Assembly (NCBI GenBank): GCA_002362145.1
Contig: DETX01000027.1
Span: 3,612-13,756, forward strand
From: Clostridiales bacterium UBA3277
GTDB taxonomy: Bacteria > Bacillota > Clostridia > Oscillospirales > Oscillospiraceae
DNA: 10,145 nt
Direction: 5' to 3'
Positions 1-5,964 of the stretch are shown piece by piece. The notes beneath the pieces are model-generated. The model did not search any database. It saw only the letters and a list, made by a program, of their open reading frames with translations, and was not told the origin of the DNA. How positions within the stretch are numbered: position 1 is the first letter of the stretch; each line of letters begins with the position of its first letter. The position numbers were made by a program, and so were the translations under genes.

Positions 1-237
1 GGCATGGACAAGGAGGAGATCGTCACCATTGCCCGGAAGATCGGCACCCTGGAGACCTCCATCCTGCCCTACGAGGACTGCTGCACCGTATTCACCCCCA
101 AGCATCCCAAGACGAAGCCCACCCTGGGCCAGGTGGAGTACGCCGAGAGAAACCTGGACCGGGAGGCCCTTATTACCCGGGCCCTGGATTCCATTGAAAA
201 GATCAAGGTGAGCGAGCATGATGAGCCTTTGCTGTGA
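1..237 (+). CDS. thiI: tRNA 4-thiouridine synthase ThiI, C-terminal end (5'-truncated by window edge)
   Basis: Only the last 78 codons are present; the gene begins before the window. ThiI is a cytoplasmic ATP-dependent enzyme of the PP-loop class. It adenylates and thiolates uridine 8 of tRNA, and in many bacteria it also serves thiamine thiazole synthesis. The visible piece begins GMDKEEI and contains the signature ILPYEDCCTVFTPKHPKT, which is characteristic of the end of the AANH/PP-loop domain. The protein stops soon after that block, so it is the short form without a C-terminal rhodanese domain, as is usual in Bacillota; sulfur would then come from a dedicated cysteine desulfurase (family knowledge, not visible here). 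The stop codon (235-237) lies inside the next gene, so the two genes are probably translationally coupled. The family call is secure; nothing can be said about its promoter. Confidence 0.93.
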   Translation, partial: GMDKEEIVTIARKIGTLETSILPYEDCCTVFTPKHPKTKPTLGQVEYAERNLDREALITRALDSIEKIKVSEHDEPLL

Positions 238-706
238 TGTTTTGACGGCCCTGGCGGGAAAGACCCTGGTCACGGCGGAGAGTCTCACCGGCGGCGGCAT
301 CGGAGCGGCCCTGACGGCCGTGCCCGGCAGCAGCGAGGTGTACAAGGGCGGCGTCATCAGCTATACGGACTGGGTTAAGCATCATGTCCTGGGGGTGCCC
401 CAGGAAATCCTAAGTACCCGGGGCGCGGTTTCCGCGCCGGTGGCCCAGGCCATGGCGTCGGGGGTCCGGGCCCTTCTCCAGGCGGACGTGGCGGTCTCCG
501 TCACAGGCCTGGCCGGTCCCGGCGGCGACGAGTTCGGCAATCCGGTGGGTACGGTTTTCATCGGCTACGCGGCGGAAGGACACAGCGGTGTGCGGGAGTG
601 CCGCTTCCAGGGGAACCGGGAGGAAATCCGGAACCAGACCATTGAAGCGGCCCTGAAGCTGGTTTTGGATATGCGAAATCCTGCGGAATGGAAAACCCAT
701 AATTGA
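218..706 (+). CDS. pncC: CinA C-terminal-domain protein, nicotinamide-nucleotide amidohydrolase (PncC type)
   Basis: A 162-residue protein consisting of the CinA C-terminal domain alone, the PncC arrangement. Members deamidate nicotinamide mononucleotide to nicotinate mononucleotide, returning DNA-ligase by-product NMN to NAD synthesis in the cytoplasm. Visible family blocks are AESLTGG (20-26), PGSS (36-39), KGGVISYT (43-50), TGLAGPGG (96-103) and NPVGTV (108-113). Most relatives have AESCTGG, so a Leu replaces the usual Cys. The length matches the stand-alone form; the N-terminal MoCF-like domain of full CinA is absent. Two ATG codons are adjacent (218 and 221). An AAGGTG motif at 205-210 fits both (7 or 10 bases), so the exact start is uncertain by one codon. 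It overlaps thiI by 20 bases and is followed by a strong terminator. The enzymatic role is inferred from the family. Confidence 0.88.
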   Translation: MMSLCCDVLTALAGKTLVTAESLTGGGIGAALTAVPGSSEVYKGGVISYTDWVKHHVLGVPQEILSTRGAVSAPVAQAMASGVRALLQADVAVSVTGLAGPGGDEFGNPVGTVFIGYAAEGHSGVRECRFQGNREEIRNQTIEAALKLVLDMRNPAEWKTHN

Positions 707-712
707 AATCGG

Positions 713-750
713 AAAAATGCGGTGAAGGAAGCCCCTTCACCGCATTTTTT
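713..750 (+). terminator. Rho-independent terminator of thiI-pncC
   Basis: A perfect 12-bp stem (717-728 with 734-745, ATGCGGTGAAGG and its complement) has a 5-base loop and is followed by TTTTTT (745-750). A-U pairs from 713 extend the stem. It lies seven bases after the pncC stop and ends that transcript before the LytTR promoter. Confidence 0.93.
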
Positions 751-774
751 ATACCAGCTGTGCTTCGCAAACGA

Positions 775-810
775 CCGCCTGTTCCAAATCCCTTGCACCT
801 GGAAGGGCGG
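775..810. promoter_or_regulatory. Imperfect inverted repeat around the -35 of the LytTR gene
   Basis: CCGCCTGTTCC (775-785) is mirrored by GGAAGGGCGG (801-810): five exact outer pairs (CCGCC/GGCGG) and TTCC/GGAA inside, with a one-base length difference. The TTGCAC -35 hexamer (793-798) lies between the arms, so a protein bound here would cover it. LytTR proteins usually bind direct repeats rather than inverted ones, so the link to the neighbouring regulator is only a guess. Confidence 0.3.
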
Positions 811-821
811 AAAGCTATAAT
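793..821 (+). promoter_or_regulatory. Sigma-A-type promoter of the LytTR-DUF3021 operon
   Basis: TTGCAC (793-798), a 17-base spacer and a perfect TATAAT (816-821). Transcription would start near 828, leaving a leader of about 17 bases that includes the ribosome binding site at 831-841. This start also excludes the upstream in-frame GTG at 827 as the translation start. Confidence 0.85.
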
Positions 822-844
822 GGAGCGTGAAAGGGGGAAGGCCT

Positions 845-1285
845 ATGCAAATCGAGATCAAACTGGATGACAGCTTCCGGGAACCGAAGGTGCTTATCTG
901 CGCCGCCGCCGTCACCGAGGAGGTTCAGGACATCCTGGACAGACTGTCCGAGCAGACGCCCCGGATCATCACGGGACTGCGGGAAGAGAAGCTGGAGGTT
1001 CTGGAGCCGGAGAAGCTCATCCGGATCTACGCCAGCGGCGGCAAGGTCCTGGCCGTTACGGAGCAGGGGGAGTACATTCTGCGGCAGCGGCTCTATGAGC
1101 TGGAAAAACAGCTGGACGGACGGAAGTTCGTTCGCATCTCCAATTCGGAGATGATCAATCTTTCTCAGGTACGTACCTTCGACCTGAGCTTCACGGGCAC
1201 GGTCTGTGTCCGCCTGAGTAATGGTGACGTGACCTACGTCTCCCGGCGGTGTGTGCCGAAAATCAAAAAAATTCTTGGAATATGA
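845..1285 (+). CDS. Stand-alone LytTR-family DNA-binding transcriptional regulator
   Basis: A 146-residue cytoplasmic protein whose C-terminal half (about 48-146) is a LytTR DNA-binding domain. The typical block FVRISNSEMINLSQV (95-109) is followed by VRLSNGDVTYVSRRCVPKIK (122-141). There is no receiver domain with a phosphorylatable Asp. The N-terminal ~47 residues (DDSFREPKVLICA...) are too short for one, so this is not a classical response regulator. I chose ATG 845 because AAGGGGG (831-837) sits seven bases upstream, while an in-frame GTG at 827 would fall at or before the mRNA start. The DUF3021 membrane protein follows nine bases after the stop. LytTR plus a small membrane partner is the layout of LytTR regulatory systems such as HdrRM/BrsRM of streptococci, in which the membrane protein restrains the regulator. 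That mechanism is extrapolated here, and the targets are unknown. Confidence 0.9.
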   Translation: MQIEIKLDDSFREPKVLICAAAVTEEVQDILDRLSEQTPRIITGLREEKLEVLEPEKLIRIYASGGKVLAVTEQGEYILRQRLYELEKQLDGRKFVRISNSEMINLSQVRTFDLSFTGTVCVRLSNGDVTYVSRRCVPKIKKILGI

Positions 1286-1294
1286 GGTGATGAT

Positions 1295-1762
1295 ATGGGA
1301 AAAAAGGCATTTTTCCGGGGGCTGCTCGGATTCCCTCTGGGCATTGCCATGGGACACGTGATTTCGGTTCTGCAATCGTTTGTGTGGGCAGAGGGCTATT
1401 TCGTCCCCTGCGTGCCGTCTCTGGTGGAGGCCATGGGCAGCGAGATTGCCGCTGTGGTCCTCCAAACGGTCCTCTGCGGTATCCTGGGGGCCGGATTCGC
1501 CGCCGCCTCTGTGGTGTGGCAGATGGAGCGGTGGAGCCTGGCCAGACAGACGGGGACCCACTTTCTGATCATAAGTCTGGTCATGCTGCCGGTGGCCTAT
1601 GTGTGCTACTGGATGGAGCATACGGTCTGGGGATTCATTAGCTACTTCGCCATTTTCCTTGGCATTTTCATTCTGATCTGGCTGATTGAGGTGCTTGTTT
1701 GGAGAATGGCGGTAAAGGCCATGAACGGCAAGCTGAAAGAAAAACGAAGAGAAAAGGAATAA
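1295..1762 (+). CDS. DUF3021 family four-helix membrane protein
   Basis: A 155-residue integral membrane protein with four hydrophobic segments at about 8-30, 47-72, 87-107 and 111-136. It has a short charged N terminus and a very basic C-terminal tail (KLKEKRREKE) probably facing the cytoplasm. This matches the DUF3021 family, which is routinely encoded directly after a LytTR protein in Bacillota. The start ATG 1295 has GAGGTGAT (1284-1291) close in front, overlapping the stop of the LytTR gene, so the two are one transcriptional unit and probably made together. No enzymatic motif is visible. By analogy with LytTR regulatory systems it may sequester or inhibit its partner at the membrane, but this is inference. 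Family assignment rests on context plus topology more than on a sharp motif. Confidence 0.8.
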   Translation: MGKKAFFRGLLGFPLGIAMGHVISVLQSFVWAEGYFVPCVPSLVEAMGSEIAAVVLQTVLCGILGAGFAAASVVWQMERWSLARQTGTHFLIISLVMLPVAYVCYWMEHTVWGFISYFAIFLGIFILIWLIEVLVWRMAVKAMNGKLKEKRREKE

Positions 1763-1800
1763 AAAATCGCCCCCGACGGAAAAGTCGGGGGCAATTTATT
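1763..1800. terminator. Bidirectional terminator between DUF3021 gene and LRR gene
   Basis: A perfect 9-bp GC-rich stem pairs GCCCCCGAC (1769-1777) with 1784-1792 around the loop GGAAAA. On the plus strand it is followed by AATTTATTT. On the minus strand it is followed by GATTTTTT, a better U-tract. It starts within seven bases of the DUF3021 stop and of the convergent LRR gene stop, so it most likely serves both. Confidence 0.9.
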
Positions 1801-3518
1801 TAGTTGGTGGGATCGTAGTTGACGATGATGTCGTGGGACCGGAGGGCGGACACATCTTTCAGCTCAGCATTGCCAAAGACGTTCACCTGGACCAGACAGT
1901 AGTTATCCGCCAGGGCATCCACGGAGCTGAGCAGATTGTAGTCCATATAGACATAGGTCAGGGACGTCATTTTGCTCAGGCCGTCAATGCTTGTCAGGGC
2001 GTTGTAGGAGCCGTCGATGGTCTGCATGGGGCAGCCCTCGGGCCAGTCCGGCAGGGCCGGGACCTGGTTGGAGGAGAAATTGAAGTTAATCAGCTTGGTC
2101 AGGGTGCTCAGGGAGGAGATGTCCGTGATTTCGTTGCTGGCAATGTTCAGCTCGGTCAGCTCTGTAGAGGAGGCCAGGGCGCTGACGTCCGTCAGGTTAT
2201 TGTAGTTGAGGGAGAGGTAGGACAGCAGGGGAAGGGTGTTGATGCCGGATAGGTCCGAAATCTGATTGTGGTCCGCGCCCAGCCAGTTCAGCCGGATGCA
2301 GGAGACCAGGGGAGAGAGGGTCGTCAGGGCATTGAAAGAGACGTCCAGCTTTTCCAGGGAAATCAGATTTTGCAGGGCGGACAGATCGACAACGGCGTTG
2401 TGCTGAAGGTAGACTTCCCGCAGGCCGGACATGGGAGCCAGCACCTCCAGATTTCTTACGGTGTTGTTTGCCAGATCCAGGTAGCTCAGATTGGGCGCCC
2501 CGGCCAGCCCGGCAATGGTGCTCAGGCCGCAGTTGTTCAGAATCAGCCAGGAAAGGGAGGGTAGATTCGCCAAAATCTCCAAGTCAGCGGAGGGGAACTT
2601 GCACCCGGTGAGATCGAGATAGTACAGCTGCGACAGAGACGACAGATCTTCCAGAGAGGGAATGCTCTTGTTCTGAATGATCAGCCGCTGCAAATAGGGG
2701 AGCTGAGCAAGGTCGCTGTAGCTCGCCACCCCATCCGGGACGGTGAACTCGGTGAGCTCCCAGAGCTGATTCGTGTAGACAGTGGTGTTGGGGCCGACGT
2801 TGATGGCGGCGCGGATGGCGGCCTCCATGGCCGGGTCCACAAAGGTGACCTCTTCAATGACGCCGGTGATGGTGTATTCCAGCACATTCACAGGGCTCAC
2901 AAGCCCCGCCTCGCTGACCGCGATGGCGTAAATGGTGGTCTCACCGGCGGGCAGGGAGATGGCATCGGCGTAGCGATTCTGGTGGATGGAGGGAAATTCT
3001 CCGTTGTCGCTGTAGAAAATGGCACCGGTGGAGCTTAAGTGCAGGTCCATATACTGGCTGTAATACCCAGCGTCGTAGTCGGCGTTGGGCATAGTGGGCC
3101 GCAGAGCGTCGATTTGGGCCTTGATGTCCGGGTCGCTGATTTTGCTGAGCAGATTCACCGCGTCCATCAGCTTATCCTGCTCCACGAAGGTCCGGCACAG
3201 GGCGGTGTAGAGCTCCACCGTGGGGTGGGAGCTGATGGCATTGGTCAGGGTGTACTCAGCCTTGGTGTAATTTCCGGTGTCCTTATACTGGTTTGCCAGC
3301 TCAATTGCCACGTTTTCGTCCTTCCCGGAGAAGTTGAAGGCCAGATCGTAGAACCAGGAGGACAGCCGGGAATTGCCATGGAGGTCCTGGAAGCGGGCCT
3401 GGCTCAGCAGGGAATCCCGGGTAAACTCCCGGTCGTAAACAAACAGATACCACGCCACGCTGGCAAGAATGACCAGCACCAGCAGCAGCGGGATGAAAAT
3501 TCTAACGGCTTTTTTCAT
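1800..3518 (-). CDS. Membrane-anchored leucine-rich repeat protein with TPR-like and chitobiase-C-terminal-like segments
   Basis: A 572-residue extracytoplasmic protein. Residues 7-27 form one hydrophobic helix after MKKAVR, with no lipobox or clear signal peptidase site, so it is probably an uncleaved anchor. About 70-135 is helical and TPR-like (NYTKAEYTLTNAISSHP). About 155-218 resembles the small chitobiase C-terminal/Fn3-like fold (GAIFYSDNGEFPS...GETTIYAIAVSEAG). Residues 225-275 look like an internalin-type cap (MEAAIRAAINVG). Then come 13 leucine-rich repeats of about 22 residues (276-563), pattern LxxLxLxxNxLxxLxxLxxLxx; the later ones are more divergent. There is no LPXTG or other wall-sorting motif. 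LRRs bind proteins or glycans; the ligand is unknown. ATG 3518 has GGAG (3530-3527) eight bases upstream and a strong promoter. It is monocistronic. Confidence 0.88.
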   Translation of the reverse strand: MKKAVRIFIPLLLVLVILASVAWYLFVYDREFTRDSLLSQARFQDLHGNSRLSSWFYDLAFNFSGKDENVAIELANQYKDTGNYTKAEYTLTNAISSHPTVELYTALCRTFVEQDKLMDAVNLLSKISDPDIKAQIDALRPTMPNADYDAGYYSQYMDLHLSSTGAIFYSDNGEFPSIHQNRYADAISLPAGETTIYAIAVSEAGLVSPVNVLEYTITGVIEEVTFVDPAMEAAIRAAINVGPNTTVYTNQLWELTEFTVPDGVASYSDLAQLPYLQRLIIQNKSIPSLEDLSSLSQLYYLDLTGCKFPSADLEILANLPSLSWLILNNCGLSTIAGLAGAPNLSYLDLANNTVRNLEVLAPMSGLREVYLQHNAVVDLSALQNLISLEKLDVSFNALTTLSPLVSCIRLNWLGADHNQISDLSGINTLPLLSYLSLNYNNLTDVSALASSTELTELNIASNEITDISSLSTLTKLINFNFSSNQVPALPDWPEGCPMQTIDGSYNALTSIDGLSKMTSLTYVYMDYNLLSSVDALADNYCLVQVNVFGNAELKDVSALRSHDIIVNYDPTN

Positions 3519-3551
3519 GGAAAGTACTCCGTTTCGCGTAAATCTTTATGA

Positions 3552-3580
3552 ATTATACAACATATATGCAATAAAGTCAA
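3552..3580 (-). promoter_or_regulatory. Promoter of the LRR protein gene
   Basis: On the minus strand, TTGACT (3580-3575), a 17-base spacer and a perfect TATAAT (3557-3552). Transcription would start near 3545, about 27 bases before the start codon. It is divergent from the padR promoter, with 53 bases between the two -35 hexamers. Confidence 0.87.
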
Positions 3581-3596
3581 GTGTAAGCCTGACAGA

Positions 3597-3620
3597 CCCG
3601 GGAAAAGGCCGGTTCCCTGG
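3597..3620. repeat. Inverted repeat between the divergent LRR and padR promoters
   Basis: GGGAA (3600-3604) pairs with TTCCC (3613-3617) across an 8-base centre that itself contains GGCC. A further CC/GG pair lies outside one mismatch. It falls midway between the two -35 boxes. It could be a regulator site or chance in GC-rich DNA. Confidence 0.25.
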
Positions 3621-3633
3621 GGCAAAAAAGTCC

Positions 3634-3662
3634 TTGACATAGTGTGTTACATACAGTATAAT
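3634..3662 (+). promoter_or_regulatory. Promoter of the padR-HAAS operon
   Basis: A consensus promoter: TTGACA (3634-3639), 17-base spacer, TATAAT (3657-3662). Such a strong promoter in front of a repressor gene normally needs repression, and a palindrome fills its spacer (3639-3659). Confidence 0.92.
3639..3659. promoter_or_regulatory. Candidate PadR operator in the padR promoter spacer
   Basis: A 21-bp imperfect palindrome centred on base 3649 has arms ATAGTGTGTT and CATACAGTAT. Eight of ten arm positions pair (ATAnTGTnT against AnACAnTAT). It covers the spacer and reaches into the -10 hexamer, so binding would block RNA polymerase. PadR-family sites typically carry TGT/ACA half-sites around a short centre, and this matches. 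Autorepression by the PadR encoded 33 bases downstream is the natural inference. Confidence 0.65.
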
Positions 3663-3691
3663 GAAAACGCAAATAAGGAAGGAGGCACAGT

Positions 3692-4033
3692 ATGGATATT
3701 GCGCAGACCGTATCCTCCCTCAAGCAGGAGCTGCGGAGGGGAACCCTGATCCTGCTGGTCCTGGCGCGGCTCCGGGAGCCGACCTACGGCTACAGCCTGG
3801 TCAAAAGCCTCAATGAAAACCACATCCCCATGGATGCCAACACCCTCTACCCGCTGCTGCGGCGGCTGGAAGGCCAGGGGCTGCTTTCAAGCCAGTGGGA
3901 CACCGGGGAGAATAAGCCCCGAAAATACTACCAGATCACCGACGACGGCCGGCAGGTCCTGGCCCAGACCCAGGCGTACTGGGAGGAGTTTTCCCGAAAT
4001 GTGGAGGAATTATTGAAAGGAGAGAAAGGATGA
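3692..4033 (+). CDS. PadR-family transcriptional repressor
   Basis: A 113-residue winged-helix DNA-binding protein of the short PadR (subfamily 2) type. Visible family features are RRGTLILLVLARLREPTYGYSL (16-37), followed by the recognition region DANTLYPLLRRLEGQGLLSS (48-67) and the wing RKYYQITDDGRQVL (82-95). A C-terminal helix (97-112) serves dimerisation in this family. The ribosome binding site GGAGG (3681-3685) is six bases before ATG 3692. Its stop overlaps the start of the next gene as ATGA (4030-4033), giving tight translational coupling to a HAAS-domain membrane protein, a standard PadR partner in Bacillota. The palindrome in its own promoter suggests autoregulation. The inducing signal is unknown; it may come through the membrane partner or a small hydrophobic ligand. 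Confidence 0.93.
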   Translation: MDIAQTVSSLKQELRRGTLILLVLARLREPTYGYSLVKSLNENHIPMDANTLYPLLRRLEGQGLLSSQWDTGENKPRKYYQITDDGRQVLAQTQAYWEEFSRNVEELLKGEKG

Positions 4034-5004
4034 ACGACCTGATTGAGCGCTATATCTATGCCGTGACCCGCCGCCTGCCCCGAAGCAAGCAGGAGGACGT
4101 GGCAAAGGAGCTGCGGGGACTGGTGGAGGACATGCTGCTGGAGCGCTACGGCGAGGCGATGCCGGAGGAAAAGGATGTCCGGATTGTGCTGACAGAGCTG
4201 GGCAGCCCCCAGGAGCTGTACGAAAAGTACGACGAAAGCAGCGGGAAATGCCTCATTGGCCAGCCCTATTACACGACCTATCTGTTTGTGCTGAAAATCG
4301 TGGCTCTGGCGGTTGCCGTGGGACTGACCATTTCTGCCGGAATTGTCTGCCTGCTGGAGCATAAAGGTGTTTTCGACGGGCTGCTCTCGTGGCTGTCCAT
4401 GCTGTACAACGGATTGCTCAGCGCCTTTGCCATTGTGACGCTGCTGTTTGCCTTCTTCTATAAAAAGCATATCTCCCTGGGCCATCCCTTTAACTTTGAC
4501 GACCTGCCCCCGGTGCCGAAGAAAAGCGAGATCATCCCGAAATGGGAGTGCATTGTGGGAATCTGCGTTTCGGTGGCCTTCGCGGCAATCTTCCTGGCGT
4601 TTCCCCAGGCCTTTGGCGCGTATCTGCCGGAGCAGGGCAGACGGATTCCCATTTTTGACCCGGTTATGATCCGGGAGTGCTGGTATTTCATATTGCTGTT
4701 TACCCTGTGCGGAATCCTCCGGGAATGTGTTAAGCTCCAGGAGGGATGGTATAACCGCCGGGTGCTGGTGACGACGGTGGTGTCGAATGTGGCTGCCGCG
4801 GTGTTTACTATCTGGTGGCTGGGAGGCTTCAACCTCCTGAATCCGGAGTTTATGGCGAAGGTTACCCCGCTGTTCAGCGGAGACACGGAATTTATTGCGT
4901 ACATCTTTACTTACTTCCAGAAATTCCTTTTAATTTGCATCCTGTTCTCCCTGGCACTGGATACTGTGGAGACGGCGGTGAAAACGTGGAAAGCGGTCAA
5001 ATGA
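4030..5004 (+). CDS. HAAS (DUF1700-like) domain six-helix membrane protein, PadR partner
   Basis: A 324-residue protein. Residues 1-70 (MNDLIERYIYAVTRRLPRSK...VLTELGSPQELYEKY) form the HAAS/DUF1700-type helical signalling domain, recognised by the LP.xxxxxDVxxELxxxxED pattern and the 'LGSPxxLAxxY'-like end. Six hydrophobic segments follow at about 84-109, 124-143, 174-192, 217-232, 245-266 and 290-311. The loop at 144-172 is polar and proline-rich (DDLPPVPKKS) and is probably cytoplasmic. No catalytic motif is visible. Genes of this type sit directly behind padR and are thought to couple a membrane event to the repressor; the function here is unproven. The start overlaps the padR stop by four bases, with AAAGGAGAGAAAGG (4016-4029) in front. 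The membrane half is less conserved than the HAAS head. Confidence 0.85.
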   Translation: MNDLIERYIYAVTRRLPRSKQEDVAKELRGLVEDMLLERYGEAMPEEKDVRIVLTELGSPQELYEKYDESSGKCLIGQPYYTTYLFVLKIVALAVAVGLTISAGIVCLLEHKGVFDGLLSWLSMLYNGLLSAFAIVTLLFAFFYKKHISLGHPFNFDDLPPVPKKSEIIPKWECIVGICVSVAFAAIFLAFPQAFGAYLPEQGRRIPIFDPVMIRECWYFILLFTLCGILRECVKLQEGWYNRRVLVTTVVSNVAAAVFTIWWLGGFNLLNPEFMAKVTPLFSGDTEFIAYIFTYFQKFLLICILFSLALDTVETAVKTWKAVK

Positions 5005-5014
5005 AAACGAACCC

Positions 5015-5036
5015 GGGAAGCGAACCTTCCCCATGA
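5015..5036 (+). terminator. Possible weak terminator after the padR-HAAS operon
   Basis: GGGAAG (5015-5020) pairs with CTTCCC (5026-5031) around the loop CGAAC. The downstream sequence CATGATTTTCTC has only a short T run, so termination would be partial. No better hairpin is seen before the MerR promoter. Confidence 0.35.
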
Positions 5037-5063
5037 TTTTCTCAAAAAATTTAAGGTTGCCTA

Positions 5064-5094
5064 TTGACTCTCACCCTGCGTCATAGTGTATGAT
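5064..5094 (+). promoter_or_regulatory. MerR-type promoter with 19-bp spacer
   Basis: TTGACT (5064-5069) and TATGAT (5089-5094) are separated by 19 bases instead of 17. This over-long spacer is the hallmark of promoters activated by MerR-family regulators through DNA distortion. The regulator gene itself follows, so it is probably its own target. Transcription would start near 5101, 16 bases before the start codon. Confidence 0.82.
5067..5087. promoter_or_regulatory. Candidate operator of the MerR-TipAS regulator
   Basis: A 21-bp imperfect palindrome centred on 5077 has arms ACTCTCACCC and GCGTCATAGT. Seven of ten positions pair, including the outer ACT/AGT and inner AC/GT. It fills the 19-bp spacer and touches the -35 box, the standard position for a MerR operator. 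The arm ACTCTCAC fits my recollection of sites for TipAS-type MerR proteins. Confidence 0.65.
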
Positions 5095-5116
5095 GTCCAT
5101 GACGGGAGGGGAAGTC

Positions 5117-5842
5117 ATGAAAACAGTGAAGGAAGTCAGCCGCCTGACCGGTGTGAGTGTGCGCGCGCTCCACCACTATGACGCCATCGGCCTGCTGACG
5201 CCATCCCGGGTGACGGAGGCGGGCTACCGGCTGTACGATGACGCGTCTTTAAGGCGGCTGCATACGATTCTGCTGTTCCGGGAGCTCCAATTTCCTTTGG
5301 GGGAGATCCGGAAAATCCTGGATACCCCGGATTTTGACCCGGCGCAGGCCCTTCAGCAGCAGATCGAACTGCTGATTTTGAAACAGAAGCGCTTGGAAGG
5401 ACTGATCCGATACGCCCGCCAGATTCAGAAAACAGGAGTGATCGATATGGATTTTACCCCATTTGATACCACCGAAATGGACCGCTACGCCGCCGAGGCC
5501 AAGGCAAAATGGGGCGCGACAGAGGCCTACAGGGAATTTGCGGAAAAAACCCGGGGCCGGACGCAGGAGGCGCTGAAAACCGACGGCGAGGCCCTCATGG
5601 ACATTTTCGCGGAATTTGGGGCCATCAAAGCCGGGTCTCCCGAATCTCAGGAGGCCCAGGCCCTGGTAGGGCGGCTCCAGGACCACATCACCGCCCACTT
5701 TTACACCTGCACCGGAGAAATTTTGAAAGGGCTGGGGCAGATGTACGCGGCGGGAGACGCCATGACGGAAAACATTGACAAGGCCGGGGGCCCGGGCACC
5801 GCCCAATTTGTCCACGAGGCCATCCAAATTTATTGCAAGTAA
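5117..5842 (+). CDS. MerR-family transcriptional activator with TipAS ligand-binding domain
   Basis: A 241-residue cytoplasmic regulator. Residues 1-70 are the MerR winged helix (KTVKEVSRLTGVSVRALHHYD, then GYRLYDDASLRRLHTI). About 74-105 is the dimerising coiled coil. About 120-240 is a TipAS domain (KWGATEAYREF...HFYTCTGEILKGLGQMY...). TipAS domains bind thiopeptides and other bulky hydrophobic compounds, and in Streptomyces TipAL a Cys captures thiostrepton; C198 lies in a comparable position, but equivalence is not proven. ATG 5117 has GGGAGGG (5104-5110) six bases ahead. The in-frame ATG at 5090 lies within the -10 box and cannot be used. No drug pump or other target gene is adjacent, so the regulator appears to be an orphan controlling itself and perhaps distant genes. 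A strong terminator follows. Confidence 0.93.
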   Translation: MKTVKEVSRLTGVSVRALHHYDAIGLLTPSRVTEAGYRLYDDASLRRLHTILLFRELQFPLGEIRKILDTPDFDPAQALQQQIELLILKQKRLEGLIRYARQIQKTGVIDMDFTPFDTTEMDRYAAEAKAKWGATEAYREFAEKTRGRTQEALKTDGEALMDIFAEFGAIKAGSPESQEAQALVGRLQDHITAHFYTCTGEILKGLGQMYAAGDAMTENIDKAGGPGTAQFVHEAIQIYCK

Positions 5843-5846
5843 CCCC

Positions 5847-5880
5847 AAAACGCGTCAGCGGTCACCGCTGACGCGTTTTT
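5847..5880 (+). terminator. Strong terminator of the merR gene
   Basis: AAAACGCGTCAGCGG (5847-5861) pairs perfectly with 5865-5879 around the three-base loop TCA, a 15-bp stem ending in a run of five T (5876-5880). The A-run on the other side would allow function in both directions. Confidence 0.95.
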
Positions 5881-5910
5881 ATGTCATATCCCGCCCGTGT
5901 GACAAAAATA

Positions 5911-5939
5911 TTGACAAATTTTTTTCGCGGGAGTAAACT
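5911..5939 (+). promoter_or_regulatory. Likely promoter of the feoAB operon
   Basis: A perfect TTGACA (5911-5916) is followed after 17 bases by TAAACT (5934-5939), a moderate -10. An alternative TACAAT (5939-5944) fits the hexamer better but lies 22 bases away. A 7-base direct repeat TGACAAA (5900-5906 and 5912-5918) overlaps the -35. The T-rich stretch 5919-5925 makes the spacer AT-rich. I see no convincing Fur or DtxR box. Confidence 0.62.
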
Positions 5940-5964
5940 ACAATCAATTCTAATCCATTGTGGA

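Noticed and set aside
827..844. Upstream in-frame GTG as start of the LytTR protein
   Set aside because: It would lie at or before the transcription start predicted from TATAAT 816-821, and the ribosome binding site 831-837 is placed for ATG 845.
1281..1294. Possible intergenic regulatory element between LytTR and DUF3021 genes
   Set aside because: The few bases are fully explained as stop codon plus ribosome binding site.
815..1621. A 268-codon open frame on the minus strand opposite the LytTR and DUF3021 genes
   Set aside because: It spans two real genes and their junction, has low-complexity composition, and has no family resemblance. It is a shadow.
1815..2693. DNA tandem repeat array or CRISPR-like array in the LRR gene
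   Set aside because: Periodicity is in the protein (22-residue leucine-rich repeats); the DNA copies are divergent and there are no identical repeats with spacers.
5090..5116. Upstream in-frame ATG as start of the MerR protein
   Set aside because: It lies inside the -10 hexamer, so it is not in the mRNA. MerR proteins normally begin close to the K-V-K-E-V-S-type first helix, as from ATG 5117.
5881..5960. Fur or DtxR box in the feo promoter
   Set aside because: Looked for GATAAT-type inverted repeats and DtxR-type palindromes. Only short AT-rich stretches and the TGACAAA direct repeat are present.
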